Source of the DNA: Leptasterias polaris
Lineage: Eukaryota; Echinodermata; Asteroidea; Forcipulatida; Asteriidae
Direction: 5' to 3'
Assembly (NCBI GenBank): GCA_037783415.1
Contig: JAZGTN010000148.1
Span: 496,001 to 560,000 of the forward strand
DNA: 64,000 nucleotides
Of this stretch, positions 1-12,600 are shown piece after piece; the stretch's first letter is position 1; each line of letters begins with the position of its first letter. Position numbers and translations under genes: made by a program. The notes beneath the pieces were generated by a model. It saw only the letters and a program-made list of their open reading frames with translations. It was not told the origin of the DNA and made no database searches.

Positions 1-361
1 AATGTCATCACACCACCATCTTAGCATGTAACAATGAAAAATGCTTGTAAACTATACGCGACGCAAAGAGTAGGCCAATGGACAATCTTCTTTTGACCTC
101 TAGCCGAGGGCGCTTTACTTCAGTAATAAAAAATGCATACATTGTTAATCGTCATGTACTGATAAGCACTGTATAATGCTGTAAGGAAACATCAGTATGT
201 GGTCCATGTATTCCTAGTTGGTTTTGTTATTCTCATTACATACTGTGTGAATATGGGAATGTGTGTGATGATAAAAATAGTCTAGATGTCCAGTTGCACT
301 TTGTATGAAATGTAATGGAAAAAGCTATTTGTAATTCAAGGATAATTGATTGAAATTACAG

Positions 362-653
362 AGATTGTGTATGGGGTGTTCTGACTGGTATCTGTAACGA
401 CATACCTCCGTTAGTCAGACATGATGTGCGGCAGATTGAGACATGGATATTGCGCTTCCTCAGTGCACCAGTTCCTGTACCTGGCAAAACACGTGTAGAA
501 ATTCAGCTTCTTGAAACACAACAACCCATGGTGTTTGCACTTCCAGATCACACACGCTTCTCATTGGCAGACTTCCCTCTACATCTACCATTGGAGTTAC
601 TGGGAGTAGATACTTGTCTTAAAGTACTCACACTCATCATGCTAGAAAATAAG
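362..653 (+). CDS. MADD: MADD exon 1 in window (DENN module)
   Basis: The acceptor is TTACAG before 362 and the donor is AAG|GTACAG. One leading base completes an upstream codon and the exon ends in phase 0. It encodes [20 protein letters not shown] and then the stretch with [13 protein letters not shown] and [14 protein letters not shown], which is the middle of the DENN module in MADD. Upstream exons are outside the window; bases 1-361 are intron. Confidence 0.93.
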
Positions 654-3600
654 GTACAGTGTGTGTACATGTTTGGTTATATCACTTAGTAGATATAAAT
701 TATCACTTAGATACACATAAATTCTGTCTTATTTTACAAATGTGGCCATCACACAGGTGTAAAGATATACAGTACATGTACTGTACATGAAGCTGATTTC
801 ACAATAGGCCTAAAAAAAAAAATTGTTGCATGTATGTTGGTGTAACCCGACCTACCCTAAAACAGTGGCCTACCCTGGATATTTTTATTTTTTCAAGGGA
901 AGAAATTTAATTATTAAAGTCTTATAGAAATCAGTTATAAATACGTTTGAAACCATTTCTGACTGTTTCTTTTCAATTGTATGGCGATAGCGTTCATGGT
1001 ACTTTGGAGTGCACAATGTTTTGCACAACATGCAGAAGATCGTCGCTGGATGATACTTTAGTACATGTATAGTCTCGTTCAACCAGTCTGCGACAAGTGT
1101 TTGATGATGGGAAAGATTTCCCAAAATCTAGGCCATTTAAACACTGAAAGTTTATATTGCTGCCTATCCTATCCTATACCTAGACTATAAAATAAAAAAA
1201 ATATTAAAAAATAAAATAAAAACCATACCTACCTACCTACATGTGTACCCTAGATGTTTTCTGGCCCGTTATGCCAACACAACAATTTCTTTTTTTAGGC
1301 CTTAGTTACAGTAGCCTGCAGCACTGTTGGCCAAGTTCACACAAGGACCATTTGTGGACTAGTGGCTGTAATCAACTGGTACTCATGCTCAAAAACACGT
1401 GTTGGGTACCAGGCGATATTGACCTCTAAAATTCAAATGTTCCTAGTGCAAACTTAGCATGTGACTAATGTTTGTACGACAGTCTTTTGACTAAATTGAG
1501 TACATTTGCTCCTTTTCCTACATGTACATGAACATTTACATTAACCCTTTCAATACCATTGTCGAGTTTACTCGCCCGTGCGCCATGTAGTGCTTCCGTA
1601 CCAATGTCGAGTTTACTTAAAAAAAGACGCCGCGTTTGAGAGCCTGTATTTATTTTGTTTGGCGCCCTCTGTTGTTGAGCTTTATATAGACGGGTAGCTT
1701 GTTTATCGAGCTTTACAATGGTGTGTATTGTATAGGGGGCTGCCATTACGATTTTCCGAGTAAAACTACATTGTAGCTGCAGTACTTCCAGATTTCATGC
1801 TTCCGTTTTTCTGACAAAATCACCATCATGGCTGTTCGAGACCCGGAGGTTTTGGTTGAAATTTTTGCCGATAGTGACTCTGAATTGGACTCGGAAAGAT
1901 CTGAAGAAGAACCTAGTGAAGATTTGGATGAAACTCGTGATGTTTCGTCGCCAGACACGTCCGATGATGACAACGATCCTGACGATTTACCAGTAGCTAG
2001 ACCGAGCACGGCACCTGTTCAACGCCGTGGGCTTGGGCATGGGCTCGGTGGGCCTTGACCTACTCGTGCCGGTCGAGGTGGCAAAGGTCATGAAAATAAT
2101 ATACAAATTTGACATTGATGACAAGTTCTTTTCATAAGCTACAAATTGTGTGCACAAAGTTTTTCCACAAAAAATGTTTTCACACAGAAAATCAAGATTG
2201 ACAAAAGTGAACACTGCACGTTGCTTTTTTTGTGAAAAAATGCGGTACACAGCAGTGTGACCCCTATAAACAATGCGGTTTTGAAAGTGTTAAGGTAATT
2301 TACAATGTAGTTGGTGTTTTAATGTAGCCATTTCAAAGCTTTTCAGCATTTGTATGAATACATTCATGAACACCAGTATTATGATGCTCGATGAACCAAT
2401 TTCAGTAAAACACTTTGGCAAAAAAAGGTTTAAGGGGAAAAAATTTGCAATACATGAACTACTAAGCACTAATTGGTAAAGCTGGATGTGAAGGTCTGAT
2501 TATTGTTGGTATTTATTTGGAATGCTACAGGTTGTTCTACAATCTCGTGATTACAATGCTTTGTCAATGAGTGTAATGGCATTTGTTGCTATGATCTACC
2601 CCTTGGAGTACATGTTTCCTGTTATTCCATTGTTACCAACATGTATGGGATCAGCAGAACAGGTAAGATACTCAGGCAGGATATTTTTCAACATTTAGTT
2701 GGATTTCCAACTACATGTATTTAAACTATTGATCTCTACATATTCGTAGATCTTGTATTGAACAAAATGGGGGAAGTACATTGTAAATGATGTAGGTCCT
2801 ATTCTGTGCGAACTGACAAATCCCAAGATATCATAATGCAATTTGTTTACAAACCATTATCAATTGCAAACCACTTATTCAGGTTTGGCAACTACTCTGT
2901 TTGTTTTTGTCTTTTTGACAAAACTTGCAGCAAAAGGTTTTCAGCGGGTAATAAAACCCCAAAGTTTAAACCAGTTACCCGGATAGTCAGTCTGGTACCC
3001 AGGTACCCATTACAGGCTTAATGCACGGACAATACATCATTGGTTTTGGGAGGAGTAAAAGCATTCCCATCCTCCGGTTTTCACAAATTCACATACAAGT
3101 GTACCACACAACTATCCTGTGTAAATTTCATCAAATAAGTCACATTTCAGTTATTTTACCTAGAGTGGTTTATGTTATGTCACAGATTTTGTGCATTACA
3201 TTGTATGCCTTAGGTTTACCTCTGTCATTGATCATTACTATGAGCAGTAATGATGTAGAGAGACTTCAAATGTTTTATTTATTTATTTGACAGCACTTCA
3301 GACAGAAATATTTCTATCTTTTTGTCTTTTTAAATATTAAATTTTAGCTGAGAATGTTAACTTAATGGTTTTAAATTTGTGAATTCTTTAAAAATGAGTG
3401 ACACTAAAATTCTTGCTTGTAGTTGCTTCTGGCACCTACTCCATACATCATAGGTGTGCCTGCTAGTTTCTTCCTATATAAACCCTATTTCAAACTTCCG
3501 GAAGATGTTTGGTTTGTTGATCTGGATACAAACAAAGTAAGTGATTTTGATACTTTTTTGTGCACTCTAAATTGTATTTCATGCTTGATGTACCTAAATG

Positions 3601-6600
3601 TTAATCCCAGAGTTTGCCCCTCAGGTCAAACTAGAGTTGGACTGAGTCGCACTATTTTGGGACTTTAGACTTGACCTCATCGACTGGAGACTTGGGAGAA
3701 TTTACTTGTACTGAAAGGCTTGAGCTTGGTGACTTGTTTACTTTAAAGGCTCAAATACAACTTCTTTTATATTTAAGTCTTTGTTCACTGCATGATTTAC
3801 TCCCAGCAGCCTTAGCTGCATGATGATCACCAGTGGCTGTCTATGTACAGCCTTTAGTATAAGCGCATCTGTGTATGTAGTAACCACGGAGACGCCAAGG
3901 CACTATACTTCAATATTTAGCTTTAAATTCATAGTGTTACATGTTTTAGATAGTTTAGTTGGCAGTGTTTTTTGAAAAGAGAATATCCATTGACATTTTT
4001 ATAACCAAATAGGAGTTACAAGATTTTTGTCTACTACATGTATCAGTTCTGTCAAAACAACTTACTTAAAATAACATGCTTTAACTTTCAGTATGAATTT
4101 GTTATTGAAAAAAGTGAAGTGTACTATTTGAAAGAAATTAATGTAAGTACTTAGTTTGTTAAAATTTCCGTACCATTTCAACAGTCTCCCTACCCTCCTC
4201 CATCTTTGTCTGGTGTTGTTGATCATCACCATGGAGACAATCCTGCTCAATGCAGCTGGTTGGCACAGCATCCCATACCACAGCATAGGAGACTTGACCT
4301 TAAAGAAATGAGACTTGACCTGAGACTTGCCCTCAAATACTTGAGACTGGACCTTAACCACTTACTGCCGGGAATAATTATCAGAATTTTTAAATATTTT
4401 TTAAACCAAGTAAAGACAACAACCATTGCCATAGAATGCAGTGGGATTTTTTTCTCTTTTGAGAAAATGTGGTTTTTGTTCACCATGCATGGGCCAAATG
4501 CTGCATCTAGAAATCATAAAACAACTTTTGTTGTGACTAAATTTCAACTGTCTATTTTTGGAACACCATAATTTTCAGATTGCACTCTATCTACTGCTGT
4601 TTAGTGTGAACCACTAAACCACTCGTTCATGGCGCACATGTACATTTAAGTACTGTGTCTTTATACATGTAAGTAAGTGAGAATGATGTTTGGTTTTTGC
4701 ACACTATGTGGGTACTCTCAGTGTGATCTTCATTGTTTTTGTGGTTTAGAACTATTTAATTTTATTTTACAGATAACATTTTGTGGTAAAATGGAAGAAG
4801 TTCCTGAATTGCCTGAGCCAGAAGGATCAGTGCTGAAGAAACACTTTAAACAGGTAAAGAATCTCATTTTTGCTGTGACACATGAACAAATACTGGTGTC
4901 AAATATGCAGCCACTTTACTGCTGTCATCAACTACTGCCATAGTGACAGGAATATCACTAACCACTTAAGGCTAAAAGCAGCACACAAGTAACAAGATTT
5001 ACTACCAAAGTGATCACAAACTACACTTCTGCTGATGTTCTCGTCAGCAACTCTTAATAAATTGCAATTTAATTTGTTACTAGAGCACAGCAACAACTAT
5101 CAAACCTGAATGTTCAATAATTACTGCTGTAGTAACATTGATTTCAATAATTACTGCTGTACAGTCGACTCTCGTTAAAACGAGGTCCGCCAGACTAGCC
5201 CGTTTTCCTCGTAATATCCGAAGCTCGCAATATCCGATCGCGGTAATATCAATGCACTATGCACAAAGTGCATGACATAATGGCCGCACGTGTACACATG
5301 GCTGCTGCATGCAATACAGTGGATAACTGTGTGCATGTACCGCACAAACAAGCACAAAATTGGGCGAATAAAACTGTTTTAATTTAGTTAGTTTAGCTTG
5401 AAAGTTAATTTATAAAATCAATTTACATTTTGCATGCTTGAACAAATGTCTGAGATTTTAACTTGCTGTTCTTGTTTAGCGAAGTTTCCGTGCAAAACTT
5501 CGGTCGCAGCAGTCAACAAATAGAATCTTGATTTTGATTGGTAACCACCATTGTAATGCTAGATTGTTCATTGCTAAAGCGGGATACCAGGGAAATCTTG
5601 CTGTTGCATTAAATATTGATCGCGCAAATATTTTAGTTTTCAGTTGCGGTGGGGCTTTTTCTGCTAGAAATGCACATCAAGCACTTGTAAAACTCAATGG
5701 ATCAGTATGTTTTGTGAAGATTTCACATGAATTGATGAATGCTGACTTAGTATGGAATCTGCTCCGTTGTTTGAAACATGCAAGCCTCCTAATCCCACCA
5801 TTGTCCGGAGTTTGGAATTAACAACCTGATCGCTGACTCGCAGTCATGATTCATTGCATGCTTGCGATAGCATCCAGTTAGCACCTCTATTGATTGTCTT
5901 ACAAGCCATAAATAATGATTTTCAGGCTGTTAAAGGTATTTCCTTTGTTGGGGTTTTTATTATTCTCGTTTCAAAAGGGTTGAAAACAATGTTTTGCTCG
6001 TAACGGGCCGACAAAAGTACCTCGTTGTAACCGTGTTCTCGTTACTGCCGTGCTCGTATAAGCCGTATTTAAATGCATTGAAACACGCACGGGGCAGTTC
6101 GGGACCGGCAAAAAACCTTGTATTAACCGGTACCTCGTAACATGCGAGCTCGTAATAACAGGAGTCAACTGTAGTAACATTGATGTCAATAATTACTGCT
6201 GTAGTAACATTGATGCCAATAATTACTGCTGTAGTAACATTGATGCCAATAATTACTGCTGTAGTAACATTGATGCCAATAATTACTGCTGTAGTAACAT
6301 TGATGCCAATAATTACTGCTGTAGTACTTAACATTGATGTCAATAATTACTGCAGTAGTAACATTGATGTCAATAATTACTGCTGTAGTAACATTGATGT
6401 CAATAATTACTGCAGTAGTACTTAACATTGATGTTAATAATTACTGCAGTAGTAACATTGATGTCGATAATTACTGCTGTAGTAACATTGATGTCAATAA
6501 TTACTGCTGTAGTAACATTGATGCCAATAATTACTGCAGTAGTACTTAACATTGATGTCAATAATTACTGCAGTAGTAACATTGATGTCGATAATTACTG

Positions 6601-9600
6601 CTGTAGTAACATTGATGTCAATAATTACTGCTGTAGTACTTAACATTGATGTCAATAATTACTGCTGTAGTAACATTGATGTCAATAATTACTGCTGTAG
6701 TACTTAACATTGATGTCAATAATTACTGCTGTAGTAACATTGATGTCAATAATTACTGCTGTAGTAACATTGATGTCAATAATTACTGCTGTAGTACTTA
6801 ACATTGATGTCAATAATTACTGCTGTAGTAACATTGATGCCAATAATTACTGCTGTAGTAACATTGATGCCAATCATTACTGCTGTAGTAACATTGATGT
6901 CAAAACTATTGCCAGATTGTTATTCATTCCATGAAGTACTCCTGATGATACATACATGCAGTATACTGTGCACCTCTTAAAACTGTGATATAATGTTAAT
7001 TTATTTAGTATGTGTTATAATTGTATTCAGGCCCTGACGAGCATGAGCCTAAGCCCTCCACCAATCAAAGATTTTGAAGAGTCTCGAGGTGAAGTTGAAG
7101 CCATCAGCAGAAGACGAGAGAATTTCTCTGATGAGACAGGCTTTAACCCATTTATTTATGGCAATGATGTTGACTCTGTTGATGTTGCCACACGAGTAGC
7201 TATGGTCAAGTTTTTTAACTCGCCTAATGTGTTAGCACACCATAATGAGCATACACGTACTCTGAGGTTACATCCAAGGCCAGTGGTTGCCTTCCAAGTG
7301 CATAGCTTTTTACAGTCAAGAGGTGTTCTATCCAAGTATGTGGAACAACTTGCCAGAACTCAGGTACGCTATACTTTTGACGTCCTTTTAAAGCTACAAA
7401 TGTAGTGCAGTCGATGCCCTTGTAACTGGCCGTGGTGCCCCTCCAAAAATTACCTTCTTCACGGCCTTAATTGCCGTGCCCTTAATCCCTGTTGGCTGTC
7501 ATGCCCTTTTTTAATAGAAGTTTAATACATTTTTAGTGTTGTCCAGAAGCACCAGCTGCCGTGATTTGACTGGAAACTTTTTTTACCCAGTTGTCAATGA
7601 TTAAGAAAAAACAAACTTTTCTACCCAATTGAAGCCGAAAGTTGGAAATCCTTTCTTTATTTAATGTTGGCCCCCCAGACCCTATCCAGACCTGTCCTGG
7701 GAGAATGATTGGCACTCCTATTGAGACCCAATTACTCTTATCTTAATCCTCTACAGTTTGTTATACAATTGTTTTAGTTTGTAATACTCTTGCTTCACTC
7801 AAAAGACAAGCCACCTGTGTGGTGTCCTTGTGGTTTTGTAACCCTTAGGGTGTTGTGTTCTTTTAAACCTGGAAAGTGTGTTGACATCTGCTGGCTTATA
7901 ATTTTATAGTATGTTTATGAATAAGATATTATTTATCATGTCAAATTGTTTCATCAGGTTTACCACCCTTGGGGGAACCTCTGGCCAATTTTCAAATTTA
8001 AATTTTTTGTAAAATAACCCTTTTTTCAGGGTAACTAGTGCATAATGGTTTTATTTTGATTTACGACTAATAGTAATAGTTTAATAATGACCTTCGTGCG
8101 TTTTTTTAAAATTGCTTTTTTGGCCTTTGTGCCCTATCTACTGGCCTTGGTGCTCTCCAAAATTTGTCTTGCTCCAAGGCCAAAGTGGCCTTGCCCTAAA
8201 AATGCTGTAATTCGAGGCCTGTTACTTTGTGGATGTGGAGTTGTGATTAAATTAGGGTTGTCAGTTAATTCAATAATATAATGGTTATGAGTATATGCTT
8301 GGACCACCGGAAAGTGTACAGTGTATTGTTTCCTGCAAATCCATGTACATGCACATGTGTATGTTCATCACCGTTCACAATGGGAGGGATTGACAATAAT
8401 TTGTACTGATCTTGAGCCTGCACTCGATAATGATCTGATAAGAATAATATGCAATAGGTGAAATTCCTTACCAAGAAAAGCTATTGGAAACAGCATCACT
8501 CTGTATCGATACTTTGGTATACACCAACTATTTTAATATTAAAGATTAAGCCGTTTCAGAAAGGCTTACCAGTCAAAACGTTTGCTCAATGACCTGAGAC
8601 CAATAACATTTGCATACACACGTGAGAACATTCAAACAAAGAGGCTTATCATCTTTTCAATTTGGAATTATATTTAGAAGAGTTTAGTGCAATCAAAAGT
8701 AAGCTTTCTTGTAAAAATGTAACATCTATATCAATAGGTGTCCATTATCAAGAGACCTGCTGTAATATTAAACTCAGGCCTTATAATGATCCATTTTACA
8801 GGCTGTTGAGTTCTTTGGTGAATTTTGTTTGAACCCAGTAAATGTGACATTTTTAAGAATACACACTGGAGTGTTTGACCCTCAACTCATTGGTGATAAG
8901 TCAAGGTGGTACCAGGAGCAGCTGCAGCCAGTCAATTTCAAGGTTTGTCGAGCCTTTATTATTATTTCAAGGAGTTGGTACTTGGTGGTATTATTATTTC
9001 GAGGAGATGGTACTTTAAAAATCTTCAATAAGACAACTCACCTTAGTTTGTTGTGATGTATCCCTCACCTTTACAAAGTTTTGCATACTTATTGTTCATC
9101 ACAAAGGTTTTGTACCCAACCAAGAATGTAAACTTAATCCTGTGTCAGTGAGGCCTGCGCTAAACGTTATAAGATAATGATGAATTAAATTCAACAACAA
9201 AAACAGCATTTAGCACAAATGCTCTGCCATGGTATTTGGTACATGTAGTTGTACAATGTGTCGACAAACATTGTGCTCTTGCCATGTTTAATCAAATGGA
9301 ATACGCATGCACAAAGCTTCGATAATTCAGCTTCAAATGTTGATAATATCACAATCCTCATGTACTAATACCTCCGTGGGAAAAAAATTACTGGAACACG
9401 CGGAGGTCATACACTGTACAGAAAAGTGTAATGTTTGACAATGTGAACATTCTCCTTCTTAATATTGTAGCTTGGAGTTTTCTGGAATGAGGTGGAAACA
9501 ATTTCTGACTGTTACAAACATATTCTTTAGATTTCATAATTGAACTAGTCTGTTTTGTTTGACTCTACTTTTAAAATAAAAGAGATGAGCCGCCACTCAA

Positions 9601-12600
9601 CAATGTTTGGTAATAAAAGAGATGAGCCGCCACTCAACAATGTTTGGTAATAAAAGAGATGAGCCGCCACTCAACAATGTTTGGTAATAAAAGAGATGAG
9701 CCGCCACTCAACAATGTTTGGTAATAAAAGAGATGAGCCGCCACTCAACAATGTTTGGTAATAAAAGAGATGAGCCGCCACTCAACAATGTTTGGTAATA
9801 AAAGAGATGAGCCGCCACTCAACAATGTTTGGTAATAAAAGAGATGAGCCGCCACTCAACAATGTTTGGTAATAAAAGAGATGAGCCGCCACTCAACAAT
9901 GTTTGGTAATAAAAGAGATGAGCCGCCACTCAACAATGTTTGGTAATAAAAGAGATGAGCCGCCACTCAACAATGTTTGGTAATAAAAGAGATGAGCCGC
10001 CACTCAACAATGTTTGGTAATAAAAGAGATGAGCCGCCACTCAACAATGTTTGGTAATAAAAGAGATGAGCCGCCACTCAACAATGTTTGGTAATAAAAG
10101 AGATGAGCCGCCACTCAACAATGTTTGGTAATAAAAGAGATGAGCCGCCACTCAACAATGTTTGGTAATAAAAGAGATGAGCCGCCACTCAACAATGTTT
10201 GGTAATAAAAGAGATGAGCCGCCACTCAACAATGTTTGGTAATAAAAGAGATGAGCCGCCACTCAACAATGTTTGGTAATAAAAGAGATGAGCCGCCACT
10301 CAACAATGTTTGGTAATAAAAGAGATGAGCCGCCACTCAACAATGTTTGGTAATAAAAGAGATGAGCCGCCACTCAACAATGTTTGGTAATAAAAGAGAT
10401 GAGCCGCCACTCAACAATGTTTGGTAATAAAAGAGATGAGCCGCCACTCAACAATGTTTGGTAATAAAAGAGATGAGCCGCCACTCAACAATGTTTGGTA
10501 ATAAAAGAGATGAGCCGCCACTCAACAATGTTTGGTAATAAAAGAGATGAGCCGCCACTCAACAATGTTTGGTAATAAAAGAGATGAGCCGCCACTCAAC
10601 AATGTTTGGTAATAAAAGAGATGAGCCGCCACTCAACAATGTTTGGTAATAAAAGAGATGAGCCGCCACTCAACAATGTTTGGTAATAAAAGAGATGAGC
10701 CGCCACTCAACAATGTTTGGTACAATAAGGATAACGTTTAAGGTGGGGAACCATTTTACTAAGTTTGATGTTTGTCACTGATTTGTTTTAATTGCCACAC
10801 TTTTGCCGTGCAAAATTCATTTGAGTTCGACATGCCAAAAGTTTGACATTTAGCTCAGGCCTGAGTAACCTACATACAGTGTACCATGCATGCCTACATG
10901 TATTAAATCTGAAAAGTAAGACAACTTATACTCATTGTGATAATTGCTATTAAAGGTTAAACTATGAAAATTACAATGTATATGTTTTTATTTATATTAT
11001 TATGTTGTGGTATTGCTTTGTGTACATGTTATTTTGTCATTACTGTCCTGACTGACTAACCTCTTGGTATTTGCAGGTGTACTTTGAGAACTGTACTTTG
11101 GGTATTCCATTGAGTAGTGGGAATGAGGCCTGGTCAGATTCTTCTAATCCTACCGATGAAAGTGGTGAAGAGTCTGATGCTGGAAGTAGTAGCAGCTCAT
11201 CCTATTCATCTCTAAATGACTTTGTCACTGATATGATGAATAGTGATATCCAGGGAGATGTCCTAGGTCTGTAGTTTGTTTGATCTTCAAGGTTGTGTAT
11301 GGATTTTCCATATTGATATCCATCTTTCACAAATTAGATCCATGTTTGGCTTTCAACACACACACTGAAACATGTAGCCCTTTATAAGAATGATAGAATG
11401 GCAGAACTTTGCATTGTGTTGAAACCATAGCAGCAAACAAACCAAAACATATTTAAGGAATACATTTAAAGAAGAAAATATAATAATAATTTAAAAAAAT
11501 ATATAAAAAAGAAGAAATAAACATTTAAAATAATATATAATGAAATAAAATAGAGCTTTAGTGTTTGTTTCCCAACAAACACTAGGTGTTTGGTTAAATG
11601 TAATGCAATTAAACATCAAAAAGTTAATGTGGAAATGTTGTGATGACATCATTGTTATTTGTAATTGAAGAAGCAAAGGCTCCATTGTCATTTCATGACC
11701 TGAAACTAGTTGACTACAGACTGAAATTAAGACTTAACTGGAGCTTTTTAATAAGTATTTGTCACTTGACAAACGCATGAGTTATTCAAGATAGTAATGG
11801 AATGATAACACCACTTGAGACACAAAACTGCATGTACTATGTTTAATCATTCTGATTAAAAATTCAACTGATTTTTATTTGCAATCCATTTATTTTTTTT
11901 ACATTTTAAAAACCTATTGACTGAGGGCGCTGTTAAATTTTATGATATCACTGTTACTTTTTTGGAGAAGTCAAGGTTCGTGCATTATTTGTTGCACAGA
12001 AACCATATCCAAATTCCATTTAATGTTGAATATATAGTTGGGGTCGTATCTGTGTTATGTTTTTGTTTACGAATCAGAGGCCATTTCGTAAGATGTGAAA
12101 GTTGAAAAATTCTAGTGTGTGGGTTCAGGAGTTCAGGGTTTCATAATTTTTTTTAATTATTCATCATTGATTTGTATTTCAATGCCTGATGACGTCACCA
12201 TGAGATTGAAAAAAAAATTAGGGTCTTGGTATTTATGAAGTTTTAAGTTTAATTGATCTTCATCATGCTAGATTTCTTGCAGAGAAGAGTTTGAAAGAAA
12301 TAAAAAAACAGTGACCGAATGTCATAATGGTCTTTCTGGGACTTAGTAAAATGTGCTTTTTCGTGCGCCCCAAAACAGCTCCTTCAACATAACTTCTGTT
12401 TTATAACTTGGTTGATCTTGTTCAAATTTGACAAATAAGCTTTTGAATGTAATAATTACTACAGATAATGAAGAGAATACAGGAGCAAAGAGTCAAGTAG
12501 ATGAGACTGCAATCTACCATCCACCAGATACACTGCAGATTCCTACAGAGATGTCACAGAGTGATTCTGCTTACTCATTCCCTGAAACAGATTCATCCAG

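Noticed and set aside
5960..6934. ORFs of 70-127 codons on both strands with repeated NNYCSSNID or TTAVIIGIN peptides
   Set aside because: They are translations of the 30-bp minisatellite, not genes.
11077..11279. Exon 7 as the end of the protein (stop TAG at 11272)
   Set aside because: A splice donor lies at 11267 and exon 8 continues in the matching phase, while later exons clearly belong to the same protein.
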